Positions 17,395-26,543 are shown, numbered from the stretch's first letter. The stretch is 40,067 nucleotides of DNA from Alphaproteobacteria bacterium (GCA_016780765.1 JADHLH010000012.1:1-40067), one strand, 5' to 3'. Numbers and translations: made by a program. Notes: generated by a model from the sequence alone, not told the origin.

Positions 17395-18471
17395 CTAGTG
17401 CGGGAACGGCCACAATCTCATTTTCTCTTTGATTATTCGCCATAACTGGGCAAGCCCGTGCGGTTCCACAATCAGGAAGAACACGATCAGCCCGCCAATG
17501 ATGATAAATTCGAAATGCGCTGCAATATCAATGGCCCAACCGAAAGAGTTAACCATTATGTTCTTCAGCAGCACTGGCATTAGAACCATAAACGCTGCGC
17601 CAACTAGCGACCCAAGTATGGACCCTAAGCCACCAATGATAATCATGAACAGCAGCAGGAATGATTTCTGGATACCAAAGGCTTCTGTGACCTCAACCGC
17701 GCCAAGATAGACAGAGAAAATCATCGCACCGGCCACGCCGACATAGAAGGAGCTGACCCCGAATGCGGTGATCTTGGCCATCAACGGGTTCACCCCGATG
17801 ATTTCCGCCGCGATGTCCATATCGCGTATCGCCATCCATTTTCGCCCCACTGAACCACGGGTCAGGTTGCGTCCCAAAAAGGCCAGCACAACAAGGAATG
17901 TCAGGCAGAACAGATAGGTTGCCGCCGGGGTGGCGTTCGGGCCGGTGATCGCATAGCCGAACATTGTTCGCTCAGGTGATGAGATCATGCCCGTTGCCGA
18001 ATAATTGTAGAACCACGGCACCTTGTTGAACATCCAGACCAGAAAGAACTGCGCAGCCAGGGTGACCACAGCGAGGTAGAAACCCTTGATCCGCAGGCTT
18101 GGCAGACCAAACATGATGCCGACAATCGCTGTCGTGACCCCGCCGGCCAGAATGCAGAATGCCAGATTCAGATCGGGAAACGCCGTCATCATTTTATAGC
18201 AAGTATAGGCACCGACAGCCATAAAGCCGCCCGACCCCAACGATACCTGTCCGCAATATCCGGTCAGGATGTTCAATCCGATCGATGCCACGCCATAAAT
18301 CAGGAATGGCAGCAGAACCGCATTCGCCCAATAATCATTGATAAAAAATGGCACGACAAAATAGGCTGAAGCCAGCAGGGCCCAGAAAAACAGCCGATCA
18401 AACCGGATGGGAAAGGTCTGCTGGTCAGCCTGATAACTGACTTTGAAATCACCTGCTTCACGATACAGCAT
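17395..18471 (-). CDS. livM: ABC transporter permease, LivM-like
   Basis: A 358-residue membrane protein with about ten hydrophobic segments. It has LNILTGYCGQVSLGSGGFMAVGAY, here abbreviated as the GQVSLGSGGF motif of LivM, and GRKWMAIRDMDIAAEIIGVN, the loop that contacts the ATPases. The open frame extends 40 codons upstream over livH, but the ATG at 18469-18471 starts the family region and lies four bases after the livH stop. Together with LivH it forms the channel of the importer. Confidence 0.87.
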   Translation of the reverse strand: MLYREAGDFKVSYQADQQTFPIRFDRLFFWALLASAYFVVPFFINDYWANAVLLPFLIYGVASIGLNILTGYCGQVSLGSGGFMAVGAYTCYKMMTAFPDLNLAFCILAGGVTTAIVGIMFGLPSLRIKGFYLAVVTLAAQFFLVWMFNKVPWFYNYSATGMISSPERTMFGYAITGPNATPAATYLFCLTFLVVLAFLGRNLTRGSVGRKWMAIRDMDIAAEIIGVNPLMAKITAFGVSSFYVGVAGAMIFSVYLGAVEVTEAFGIQKSFLLLFMIIIGGLGSILGSLVGAAFMVLMPVLLKNIMVNSFGWAIDIAAHFEFIIIGGLIVFFLIVEPHGLAQLWRIIKEKMRLWPFPH

Positions 18472-18475
18472 TGTT

Positions 18476-19471
18476 CTAGACCCTCTCGATAATCTTTTCG
18501 CCGAACAGCCCTTGTGGCCTGAAGACCAGGAACAAGAGCGCCAACATGTAGGCAAACCAGTTTTCCGTAGCGCCGCCAAGGAACGGGGCACCGATCAGAA
18601 ATTCGAATAATTTTTCGCCAATACCGATAATCAGTCCGCCAATAATTGCGCCGGGGATCGATGTAAAGCCGCCAAGCATCAAGACCGGCAACGCCTTCAG
18701 TGCGATCAGCGACAGCGAGAACTGAACCCCCGATTTGGACCCCCACATGATACCTGCCACCAGCGCAACAATGCCGGCGATGCTCCAGACAATCACCCAG
18801 ATCCGTCGCAGCGAAATGCCAACCGACAGCGCCGCCTGATGGTCATCGGCCACCGCCCGCAAGGCGCGGCCTGTTTTGGTGTATTGCGAGAACAGCACCA
18901 GCGTTGACACCAGAATGATCGCGATGACCGTGGCATAGATGTCCAGCGTGTCCAGATAGAACCCGTAGAAATCTTCGCCGCCAAGGAAGGCTGTCTTTTC
19001 CTCGATCCAGAAATTGCCACCCTGCGGAATGCCCACATCCAGCGTCTTGATGTTGGAGCCCCACATCAGATCGCCGAAACCTTCCATGAAATAGGCAAGC
19101 CCGATGGTTGCCATGAACAGGATGATCGGTTCCTGATTGACCAGATGCTTGAGGATATATCGTTCAACCAGATAGGCGAACAGCAACATCACCAGCGCCG
19201 CAACGGCAATCGCGACAAAGGCATTAATATGCCAGCCAAAATGGTGATACTGCGTTCCGAAGACGGAATTGATCAGATGCGCAAAGGGCACCTGGCCTTC
19301 CTGAACGCCGACAAGGGTCATCGCTGCGAACAGCGCCATCACCCCCTGCGCATAATTGAAAATCCCCGACGCTTTGAAAATCAGAACAAAGCCCAGCGCG
19401 ACAAGCGAGTACATCACCCCGGCCATCAGGCCGTTGATGACAACTTCGATGCCATAAAGAAACTCAACCAC
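18476..19471 (-). CDS. livH: ABC transporter permease, LivH-like
   Basis: A 331-residue membrane protein. It begins VEFLYGIEVVINGLMAGVMY and has the FNYAQGVMALFAA segment near residue 40 and GRALRAVADDHQAALSVGIS, the cytoplasmic loop typical of LivH. It uses a GTG start (19469-19471) with GGGGGA upstream. It is somewhat longer than the usual 290-310 residues because of an insertion around residues 125-165 (SNIKTLDVGIPQGGNFWIEE). Such insertions occur in the transporters associated with acyl-CoA ligases. Confidence 0.87.
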   Translation of the reverse strand: MVEFLYGIEVVINGLMAGVMYSLVALGFVLIFKASGIFNYAQGVMALFAAMTLVGVQEGQVPFAHLINSVFGTQYHHFGWHINAFVAIAVAALVMLLFAYLVERYILKHLVNQEPIILFMATIGLAYFMEGFGDLMWGSNIKTLDVGIPQGGNFWIEEKTAFLGGEDFYGFYLDTLDIYATVIAIILVSTLVLFSQYTKTGRALRAVADDHQAALSVGISLRRIWVIVWSIAGIVALVAGIMWGSKSGVQFSLSLIALKALPVLMLGGFTSIPGAIIGGLIIGIGEKLFEFLIGAPFLGGATENWFAYMLALLFLVFRPQGLFGEKIIERV

Positions 19472-19504
19472 CGTAACTATCCCCCACAGTGTGCTCGGTG
19501 TGCG

Positions 19505-20335
19505 TTAGTCACTGGACACGCCCAGATAGGCGTCGATCACAGCCTTGTTATTGCGCACTTCTTCTGGACTGCCGTCACCGATTTTGCGTCCGTAATCCAT
19601 CACCACAACACGGTCGGCAAGGTCCATCACCACACCCATGTCATGTTCGATCAGCGCGATCGTCGTACCAAATTCATCATTCACATCGAGGATGAAGCGC
19701 GACATGTCTTCCTTTTCCTCGACATTCATTCCCGCCATCGGCTCATCAAGCAGCAGCAAGGATGGCTCGGCAGCCAGTGCGCGGCCCAGCTCAACCCGCT
19801 TTTGCAGACCATAGGGCAGACGGCCCACAGGCGTTTTGCGGATCGACTGGATTTCCAGAAAATCGATGATCCGCTCGGCAAATGCTCGGTTTTCGGTTTC
19901 TTCCCGCTGCGCACGGCCAAACCACACCGATTGCGACAACATGCCTGTTTTCATATGTGTCAGCCGGCCTGTCATAATATTGTCCAGCGTCGACATGCCG
20001 TGAAACAGGGCGATGTTTTGAAAGGTGCGGGCGATGCCCTGCGCCGCAATCTGATGCGGGCGCATCGGGCCGCGGATGGCACCCTTGTACCAGACCTCAC
20101 CATCCTGCGGATGATAGAACCCGTTGATCACATTCAGCATGGATGATTTGCCGGCACCGTTCGGGCCGATGATGGCGCGGATTTCACCCTGGCGAATATC
20201 AAAACTGATATCCTCGATCGCCACCACGCCACCAAAACGCAGCGTGATATTGCGCATCTCCATCAGCACACCACCGATGGTGCGGCCATCAGGGGTGATC
20301 GTTTCCTGCACTGCGGCGTCCTGAGATACCGTCAT
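19505..20335 (-). CDS. livG: ABC transporter ATPase, branched-chain type (LivG-like)
   Basis: A 276-residue ATPase with Walker A GPNGAGKSS (about residues 57-65), a signature LPYGLQKRVELGRAL in the LivG style, and Walker B LLLLDEPMAGMN. The N-terminal 24 residues precede the domain. The ATG overlaps the stop of the acyl-CoA synthetase gene by four bases (ATGA), so the synthetase and transporter are translated from one message. Confidence 0.88.
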   Translation of the reverse strand: MTVSQDAAVQETITPDGRTIGGVLMEMRNITLRFGGVVAIEDISFDIRQGEIRAIIGPNGAGKSSMLNVINGFYHPQDGEVWYKGAIRGPMRPHQIAAQGIARTFQNIALFHGMSTLDNIMTGRLTHMKTGMLSQSVWFGRAQREETENRAFAERIIDFLEIQSIRKTPVGRLPYGLQKRVELGRALAAEPSLLLLDEPMAGMNVEEKEDMSRFILDVNDEFGTTIALIEHDMGVVMDLADRVVVMDYGRKIGDGSPEEVRNNKAVIDAYLGVSSD

Positions 20336-22290
20336 GCCGCTTTCTCCTCGCGCGCCACGCGCCTTACGTCACGGATTTCTAGCGTGGCCGCAATGGACCC
20401 CTTGCTGCCATCTTCGTATGTGACTTCGGTTTCGGTATAGATTTCGGTCTTGCCGCCATACAGCGCGTCAATCAGGTCCTTGTATTTGTCCTCAATGACA
20501 CTGCGGCGCACCTTGCGGGTACGGGTCAGTTCGCCATCATCGGCATCAAGTTCCTTGTGCAGCACAAGAAACCGGCTGACCTGACAGCCTGCCAGCATTT
20601 CATCAGCAGCCAGGCTGGCATTCACATCCTCGACATGCTGCTGGATCGTGGCATAGACATCCACATGCGCTGCCAGTTCCTGATAAGATGAATAGGCGAT
20701 GTTGTTGCGCTCGGCCCAGTTGCCAACTGCCTGAAGATCGATATTGATCATCGCCATGCAGCTGTCACGCCCGTCACCAAATACCACTGTCTCAAGAATA
20801 TTCGGGAAGAATTTCAGCTTGTTCTCGACATATTTCGGGGCGAACAGCGACCCGTCCTTCATTTTGCCAACATCCTTGGCCCGGTCGATGATCCGCAGAT
20901 GGCCGGTGTCCTTTTCGATGAAGCCGGCATCCCCTGTGGCCACCCAGCCTTCAGTGTCCTTCGTCGACTTGGTGCTTTCCGGGTTCTTGTAGTATTCAAC
21001 GAAAGTGCCGGGCGAGCGATAGAACACTTCACCATTGTCGGCGATCTTCAGCTCCACCCCGGGCGATGCCACACCAACGGTGTCCGAGCGCACCTGACCA
21101 TCAGGCTGCTGTGTGATAAAGACACTGGCTTCGGTCTGGCCATACAGCTGTTTCAGATTGATCCCCAGCGATCTGTAGAAATCAAAAATCTCCGGGCCGA
21201 TTGCCTCGCCAGCCGTATAGCCGACGCGCACGCGTGACAGGCCAAGGCTGTTTTTCAACGGGCCATAAACCAGCAGGTTGCCAAGCGCATATTTCAGCCG
21301 CTTGCCCAGACCAACCGGCTTGCCGTCAAGAATGTCCGGCCCCACCGTGCGGGCAAATTCCATGAAATGCTTGAACATGACCCGCTTCAAATCACCAGCA
21401 TCTTCCATCCGGATCATCACCGAGGTCAGCACGCCCTCAAAATAGCGCGGCGGTGCAAAGAAATAGGTCGGGCCAATCTCGCGCAGATCATGCTGCATGG
21501 TGTCGCTGCTTTCCGGGCAGGCAACACAAAAGCCCGACCAGCTTGCCTGACCGACCGAGAAGATGAAATCGCCAACCCACGCCATTGGCAGATAGGCCAG
21601 CACCGAATCATCTGCGCGCAACCCGTCAAACGAGCAGGATGCCTTGGATGTCATGATGATATTGTCGTTCGACAGCACCACGCCTTTCGGGCGACCGGTC
21701 GTGCCTGACGTATACAGCATGGCGCACGTGTCTGCACCCGACTGCGCGGCAAGCCTCTTGTCCAGTTCCGGGCGCAGCTTTGCTTCGTTCTCGCGGCCCT
21801 GCGCCTGCAACACACTATATTCAGTCAGCAGCGCGCGTTCGTATTTGCGCATGCCGCGCGGGTCAAGAAAGATGATCTGCTCGACGCCGGACAGTTCTTC
21901 CTTGACATCAATGATCTTGTCGACCTGTTCCTGGTCTTGCGCAACGATGAAACGCGCCGAACAATGCTCGATGACATAGGCCATCTCTTCGGCAACAGCA
22001 TCCTGATACAGCGGCACCGGTATCGCGCCAACAGACTGTGCTGCAACCATCGCCCAGTAAAGATAGGGCCGATTGCGCCCAATGATGGCGATGTGATCAC
22101 CGGCATTGACGCCGATATCCAGAAAGCCCAGGGCCAGTGCATCGATCTCGGATGCGGTCTGGCGCCAGCTCCAGCTTTGCCAGATGCCGAATTCTTTTTC
22201 ACGAAAGGCTGCAGAATCAGGCCTGTTTTGGGCGTGATGTGCGACAAGGCGCGGAATTGTATCCAGTGGCCGGTCTGGCGACGACACCAT
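20332..22290 (-). CDS. AMP-dependent acyl-CoA synthetase, long-chain FadD15-like
   Basis: A 652-residue adenylate-forming enzyme. The P-loop is TSGTTGRPKG (about residues 194-203), the A5 motif GQTEASVFIT, the A7/A8 segment GWVATGDAGFIE then IIDRAKDVGKMKDG, and the C-terminal catalytic lysine lies in ELTRTRKVRR. It activates a carboxylic acid to its CoA ester with ATP. Length and motifs fit the long-chain or bulky-acid group. As first gene of a seven-gene run that encodes a complete importer, it probably activates the imported acid. GGGGAGGA precedes the ATG, directly after a stem-loop. Confidence 0.87.
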   Translation of the reverse strand: MVSSPDRPLDTIPRLVAHHAQNRPDSAAFREKEFGIWQSWSWRQTASEIDALALGFLDIGVNAGDHIAIIGRNRPYLYWAMVAAQSVGAIPVPLYQDAVAEEMAYVIEHCSARFIVAQDQEQVDKIIDVKEELSGVEQIIFLDPRGMRKYERALLTEYSVLQAQGRENEAKLRPELDKRLAAQSGADTCAMLYTSGTTGRPKGVVLSNDNIIMTSKASCSFDGLRADDSVLAYLPMAWVGDFIFSVGQASWSGFCVACPESSDTMQHDLREIGPTYFFAPPRYFEGVLTSVMIRMEDAGDLKRVMFKHFMEFARTVGPDILDGKPVGLGKRLKYALGNLLVYGPLKNSLGLSRVRVGYTAGEAIGPEIFDFYRSLGINLKQLYGQTEASVFITQQPDGQVRSDTVGVASPGVELKIADNGEVFYRSPGTFVEYYKNPESTKSTKDTEGWVATGDAGFIEKDTGHLRIIDRAKDVGKMKDGSLFAPKYVENKLKFFPNILETVVFGDGRDSCMAMINIDLQAVGNWAERNNIAYSSYQELAAHVDVYATIQQHVEDVNASLAADEMLAGCQVSRFLVLHKELDADDGELTRTRKVRRSVIEDKYKDLIDALYGGKTEIYTETEVTYEDGSKGSIAATLEIRDVRRVAREEKAA

Positions 22291-22303
22291 TCTTTTCCTC
22301 CCC

Positions 22304-22343
22304 GCCCCTGCCTTCGGATTGATTCCGATTTAGCGGCAGGGGC
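22304..22343 (-). promoter_or_regulatory. Leader stem-loop next to the ribosome binding site of the acyl-CoA synthetase gene
   Basis: GCCCCTGCC at 22304-22312 pairs with GGCAGGGGC at 22335-22343, and an inner five-base pairing (TCGGA with TCCGA) lies in the loop. On the minus strand the GGGGAGGA ribosome binding site follows the outer stem immediately. It could influence translation of the acyl-CoA synthetase; no known riboswitch is recognised. Confidence 0.45.
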
Positions 22344-22396
22344 CAAATTTTCTTGATCCAATGCGATAAACGCCCAGATGCATTTCAAAATCATTA

Positions 22397-22411
22397 CGTG
22401 ATTTAGTCACG
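22397..22411. promoter_or_regulatory. Inverted repeat, possible operator
   Basis: CGTGA and TCACG are separated by five bases in the 278-base divergent spacer between the acyl-CoA synthetase and malonyl-CoA decarboxylase genes. The spacer is AT-rich compared with coding DNA. A TetR- or GntR-type repressor site is possible. No regulator gene lies nearby. Confidence 0.35.
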
Positions 22412-22449
22412 AAATCCAGTGCCACTTTAAAAAAAAGATGGCTAATTTG

Positions 22450-22462
22450 TCGCATTTTGCGA
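22450..22462. promoter_or_regulatory. Second inverted repeat in the divergent spacer
   Basis: TCGCA and TGCGA are separated by three bases. About 25 bases further, CATAAT at 22487-22492 could be a -10 element for the malonyl-CoA decarboxylase gene, but a matching -35 is not clear. Confidence 0.25.
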
Positions 22463-22568
22463 TCCGAACGCACAAAAGTTGTGGCATAATCTTCTCAGGT
22501 TCGGTGGTCAGCCCCGGCGACGCCTGCTTGTTTTCATGTCAGGGCTGCGTGCCTGCAGGGAGCCATAA

Positions 22569-23879
22569 ATGCGTTTTCTTCAATCAATGTTGACGGCGCT
22601 GGTCAGTTCGCCGCTGCGAATCACCGGGCGCGGAGGACGTGCGCCGGTCAATGGCGGGCAAGACATCGAAAGCGCACTCGCAGCCGTAATGTCTGCGCCC
22701 GGGGCAGTGTCCTCATTGATTTATGCCGAACGGTTTCTTGGCCAGGTAGAGGCGCTGGATGCGGACGGGTTATCGGTGCTTATCCGGCATATCGCTGCCA
22801 CATATGACATAGATGCTACCTCGCTTGCCAATGCAGCAAGGCATTACGGTTCTGAACCCGATGCGGGCAGTCTGGCGCAGATTGCCACCCTTGCCGAGCC
22901 ACGCTGGCAGGAATTGTTCCGCCGCCTGAATGGCGCCGAGAACGGTACGGTACGGCTGGTACGGCTGCGCGAACGGCTGCAGGTCATTGTCAACAAGGAC
23001 AGTGATCCTGCGCATAGTGATGCCGCACGGATTGATGCCGGGCTGGGTGCGCTTTTGCGGATGTGGTTCAATCCCGGTTTTCTGGTATTGCAACCGATCG
23101 ACTGGTCGACGCCGGCAAACATTCTAGAAAAGATCATCGCCTATGAGGCGGTCCATGAAATCACGTCATGGGATGCGTTGCGGGCACGCCTTGCCCCCGA
23201 AGACCGGCGCTGTTTTGCCTTCTTCCACCCACGCATGCCCGAAGAACCGCTGATCTTTGTCGAGGTGGCGCTGACCGACCACACGCCGGCCAGCATTGAA
23301 GATGTGTTGCAGATCGAACGTCAGGCCCTGTCACCTGATGATGCCAGCACCGCCGTGTTCTATTCGATTTCAAACTGTCAGGCTGGGCTGGCCGGCATTT
23401 CCTTTGGCAATTTCCTGATCAAGCGTGTGGCGCAGGAACTGCGCCTTGAACATCCCGCGCTGACAACATTTGTCACGCTGTCACCAGTGCCCGGCCTGAT
23501 GCGCTGGCTGCGCCGCGAGACACCTGATCTTGCCGAACAGTTTGCCGCTGATGACAAGCCTGACTGGCCTGCCGATGCTGATTCACTGGAGTTGGCCTTC
23601 ACCGCTGCGGCGCTGCGCTATTTCACCCGATCCGACAGGCCGGATGGCTGGCCAAATGATCCGGTAGCGCGCTTTCATCTGGGCAATGGGGCCATTCTGG
23701 AACAGATCAATTACGGGGCTGACAAAAGCCCCAAGGGCCTGGGCCAGTCAGGTGGTTTGATGGTCAATTACCGGTATGATCTTGACGTTGTGGAGGCCAA
23801 TCACGAGGCCTTTCACGAGACCAAGTCTGTGTTGCTGTCACCTGCCCTGAAAACGGCAATGAAATCGGCAAAATCCTGA
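22569..23879 (+). CDS. Malonyl-CoA decarboxylase
   Basis: A 436-residue protein with a helical N-terminal domain (about 20-150) and a catalytic domain of acetyltransferase fold. Family segments are FYSISNCQAGLAGISFGNFL, TLSPVPGLMRWL with the catalytic serine, and RFHLGNGAILEQINYGAD with the catalytic histidine. It converts malonyl-CoA to acetyl-CoA and carbon dioxide. GGGAG precedes the ATG by seven bases. It is transcribed divergently from the acyl-CoA synthetase gene across a shared control region, so the two may be controlled together. The stop lies within a run of tandem repeats. Confidence 0.92.
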   Translation: MRFLQSMLTALVSSPLRITGRGGRAPVNGGQDIESALAAVMSAPGAVSSLIYAERFLGQVEALDADGLSVLIRHIAATYDIDATSLANAARHYGSEPDAGSLAQIATLAEPRWQELFRRLNGAENGTVRLVRLRERLQVIVNKDSDPAHSDAARIDAGLGALLRMWFNPGFLVLQPIDWSTPANILEKIIAYEAVHEITSWDALRARLAPEDRRCFAFFHPRMPEEPLIFVEVALTDHTPASIEDVLQIERQALSPDDASTAVFYSISNCQAGLAGISFGNFLIKRVAQELRLEHPALTTFVTLSPVPGLMRWLRRETPDLAEQFAADDKPDWPADADSLELAFTAAALRYFTRSDRPDGWPNDPVARFHLGNGAILEQINYGADKSPKGLGQSGGLMVNYRYDLDVVEANHEAFHETKSVLLSPALKTAMKSAKS

Positions 23880-23902
23880 TCAGCACTCTGATCTGAAATC
23901 AG

Positions 23903-23944
23903 GCATCCTGAATCACGCGTCCTGAGTCACGTATCCTGAATCAA
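23903..23944. repeat. Tandem repeat, 14-nt unit, 3 copies
   Basis: GCATCCTGAATCAC, GCGTCCTGAGTCAC and GTATCCTGAATCAA follow one another; each differs from the first at two positions. Weaker similar TCCTGAT-type matches continue upstream to the decarboxylase stop. The repeat crosses the 3' end of the convergent thioesterase gene, including its stop at 23927-23929. Confidence 0.85.
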
Positions 23945-24370
23945 TGTTTCAAAAGTCACGCGGGCCGTATCGCTGAGTGGTGCCGGCGTGCGGGTCACCC
24001 GGTCAACATTCACATGCACGAACCGGCCCTGCGCCGCGGCAACCGTTTGTGTGTCTGCAGCAAACAGCCCGATGTCATATTGCACCGACGTTCTGCCAAG
24101 CCGTGCCACCCGCATACCCACATCAACGGCCTGCGGATAAGTCAGCTCGGAAAAATAGCTGCAGCCAGTCTCGACAACCAGAAAGATCGTGTCTCCGGCC
24201 AGTGGGTCGAGCAATCCGGCGTCAAGCAGCCAGCCATTCACCGCCGTGTCGAACAGCTTGTAATGCACGGTGTTGTTCAGGTGACCGTAGATATCATTGT
24301 CATCCCAGCGGGTGGCCAGTCTGGTAAAGACCGGATAGGCCGAACGCGATGGTGGTGACGGGCGCGCCAT
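23927..24370 (-). CDS. Acyl-CoA thioesterase, 4-hydroxybenzoyl-CoA thioesterase (hot-dog) family
   Basis: A 147-residue hot-dog protein. The N-terminal active-site segment is RWDDNDIYGHLNNTVHYKLF, with the conserved Asp, followed by a strand pattern typical of YbgC/4HBT members. It hydrolyses an acyl-CoA thioester; the acyl group is unknown. I choose the ATG at 24368-24370 rather than the GTG four codons upstream, since it clears the stop of the alcohol dehydrogenase gene by five bases. The last few codons are formed by the tandem repeat. Confidence 0.78.
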   Translation of the reverse strand: MARPSPPSRSAYPVFTRLATRWDDNDIYGHLNNTVHYKLFDTAVNGWLLDAGLLDPLAGDTIFLVVETGCSYFSELTYPQAVDVGMRVARLGRTSVQYDIGLFAADTQTVAAAQGRFVHVNVDRVTRTPAPLSDTARVTFETLIQDT

Positions 24371-24375
24371 GTCCG

Positions 24376-25536
24376 CTACCACGCTGCCTGATAGATCGCG
24401 CGGGCATCGCTCTCTTCGACGAGGCGCGGATTATTGACCAGCAGACGTGTCTGGTTCATCGCATCACGCGCCAGCAAGTCCAGCGCATCCTGCGGAATAC
24501 CAACATCGCGTAATCTGGCCTCCAGCCCGCATCGTTTGGCCAGCGCCGCCATCTCTTCGGCAAAGGCAGCAGCCGCTTCCTGCGGCCCCATCTGGCCAAG
24601 CGCAGGAAACACATATGGCGCCATCTCGGCATAGGGTGCCGGTGCCACAACCGCGTTGAAGCGCAGCACATGGGCCAGCACCAGCGCGTTGGACAGCCCG
24701 TGCGGAATCTTGAAATGCCCGCCGATCGGATAGGCCAACGCATGCACCGCCGCAACTGGCGAATTGGCAAAGGCCTGACCAGCCAGCATCGCCCCCAGCA
24801 GCATGTCCGCGCGCGCCTGCCGGTCACTGCCATCATGCACAGCCCGTTCAACCGCGCCGCCCAGCAGGCCAAGTGCCTGCACCGCCAGCTGCCGCGAGAC
24901 CGGGTTGTTGTTGGCCGATGCCGACGCATAGGCCTCAATTGCATGCACCATGGCATCAATGCCGGTGGCAGCGGTCACATGCGGCGGCACCGACATTGTC
25001 AGCCCCGGATCAAGAAGGGCGATGTCAGGCAGGATTACCGGCGATACCACCCCCATCTTTTCGCTTTTGCCGGTGGTGATGATCGAGATTGGCGTCACTT
25101 CCGATCCGGTGCCAGCTGTTGTCGGCACCAGTATCAGCGGCAGGCGCGGACCAACGGCATTGCCCACACCATAGGCATCTGGCAGCTGCTGATGCCCCGG
25201 CACCAACAGCGCCACCAGCTTGGCAGCATCCATGGATGATCCACCGCCAAGCCCGATGACAAGACCCGCATCTGCCGCGCGTGCCGCATCACAGGCGGCA
25301 TGGACAACCGCTTCGGGCGGGTCGGCCTCAACCTCGCTATACACGCTGCTTTTGATGCTGGCGGCAGCAAGGCTGGCAAGCGCCTGTGCCACAATATCAG
25401 TGGCCATCATGCCGGGATCGGTGACCACCAGCACGCGCTTCTGTCCGGTGGCCATGACCATGCTGCCAAGATCGGCCAGCAAGCCGTCACCAAACCGGAT
25501 CGATGGCGCGGTATTAAAGGTAAAGGGCGCCGTCAC
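24376..25536 (-). CDS. Iron-type (group III) alcohol dehydrogenase
   Basis: A 386-residue dehydrogenase with the NAD(P)-binding GLGGGSSMDAAK (about residue 95), PTTAGTGSEVTP, and the metal-binding HALAYPIGGHFKIPHG (about residues 265-280). Such enzymes interconvert alcohols and aldehydes; the best-known groups include lactaldehyde, butanol and maleylacetate reductases, and the last are usually recognised by shorter length, so an alcohol dehydrogenase is more likely. The GTG start overlaps the stop of the nitronate monooxygenase-like gene by four bases (GTGA), which suggests the two are translated together. Confidence 0.85.
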   Translation of the reverse strand: MTAPFTFNTAPSIRFGDGLLADLGSMVMATGQKRVLVVTDPGMMATDIVAQALASLAAASIKSSVYSEVEADPPEAVVHAACDAARAADAGLVIGLGGGSSMDAAKLVALLVPGHQQLPDAYGVGNAVGPRLPLILVPTTAGTGSEVTPISIITTGKSEKMGVVSPVILPDIALLDPGLTMSVPPHVTAATGIDAMVHAIEAYASASANNNPVSRQLAVQALGLLGGAVERAVHDGSDRQARADMLLGAMLAGQAFANSPVAAVHALAYPIGGHFKIPHGLSNALVLAHVLRFNAVVAPAPYAEMAPYVFPALGQMGPQEAAAAFAEEMAALAKRCGLEARLRDVGIPQDALDLLARDAMNQTRLLVNNPRLVEESDARAIYQAAW

Positions 25537-26543
25537 ACCGTGACTCCCATCGGCCGCAACGCTGCCAGCCTGTCCTGCTGGGCTGAACAGGCGGTCACAT
25601 ATTCGCCATGCAGCCGGTTGACCAGATCGGCGACTGGCGGGATGTCGGAAATACTGCCAACACCATGGCCGGCCGACCAGATATCACGCCACGCCTTGAA
25701 CTCGTTGGAACTGCTTGTCAGCGCCTCGGCCAGTTCCTTGTCGATATCAACCAGACCATGTTCGTTGGGCGCGTCCAGATCGACACCGGCATTGTCAAGG
25801 CTGGCGGTCAGGAAATTGGCATTCACGCCGGATACCGCCGGCGTTGCAACGATGTCATCAAACCGGCTGTCGATAATCATCTGCTTGTAGTCATCCGGCG
25901 ACTGGCATTCCTGCGTGTTGATAAACCGCGTGCCAAGATAGGCCAGATCGGCGCCCATCGTCTGCGCCGCAGCCACATCGGCGCCCGTCGAGATCGACCC
26001 CGACAGCAATACTGTGCCGTCAAAGAACTGGCGAATTTCGTTGATCAGTCCGAAGGGGCTGGCCTGACCGGTGTGGCCACCTGCCCCGGCCGCCACCGCA
26101 ATCAGCCCGTCCACCCCGGCAGACGCGGCCTTTTTCGCATGTCGCAGATTGATCACATCATGAAAGACAACGCCGCCATAGCCATGCACCTGGTCAATCA
26201 ATTCAGGCACCGCGCCAAGTGAAGTGATCACCAGCGGCACCTTGTATTTGACACACAGCGCCAGCTCTTCCTCAACGATCCGGTTGGTGCGATGAACGAT
26301 CAGGTTGACCCCGAACGGCGGTGCCGGTTGGCCTGTCTCATCCTCGATCGCGGCCAGCCCGTCACGAATGGTGATCAGCCAGTCCTCCAGCCCTTCAAGC
26401 GTGCGCTGGTTCTTCGCCGGAAAGGTGCCCACGATACCAGCGCGGCAACAGGCAAGAACAAGATCCGGGCCAGATGCCAGAAACATCGGCGCGGCAACAA
26501 CAGGAAGGGACAGGCTGGTCTGAAACGCGGGCGGCAGGGACAT
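25533..26543 (-). CDS. Nitronate monooxygenase-like flavin oxidoreductase
   Basis: A 336-residue FMN-dependent TIM barrel of the 2-nitropropane dioxygenase family. Key segments are VVAAPMFLASGPDLVLACC (start of barrel), GVDGLIAVAAGAGGHTGQ, VLLSGSISTGADVAAAQ and GADLAYLGTRFINTQE, which bind flavin phosphate. Members oxidise nitronates or reduce quinones with NAD(P)H, so the exact reaction is open. AGAGGAAACAG precedes the ATG. Transcription diverges from nitrile hydratase across a 190-base spacer that contains an AT-rich block (26556-26568). Confidence 0.8.
   Translation of the reverse strand: MSLPPAFQTSLSLPVVAAPMFLASGPDLVLACCRAGIVGTFPAKNQRTLEGLEDWLITIRDGLAAIEDETGQPAPPFGVNLIVHRTNRIVEEELALCVKYKVPLVITSLGAVPELIDQVHGYGGVVFHDVINLRHAKKAASAGVDGLIAVAAGAGGHTGQASPFGLINEIRQFFDGTVLLSGSISTGADVAAAQTMGADLAYLGTRFINTQECQSPDDYKQMIIDSRFDDIVATPAVSGVNANFLTASLDNAGVDLDAPNEHGLVDIDKELAEALTSSSNEFKAWRDIWSAGHGVGSISDIPPVADLVNRLHGEYVTACSAQQDRLAALRPMGVTV

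Noticed and set aside
19145-20146. Plus-strand open frame of 333 codons
   Set aside because: It is antisense to livH and livG, whose motifs are intact. The translation is rich in His, Gln and Arg and has no domain.
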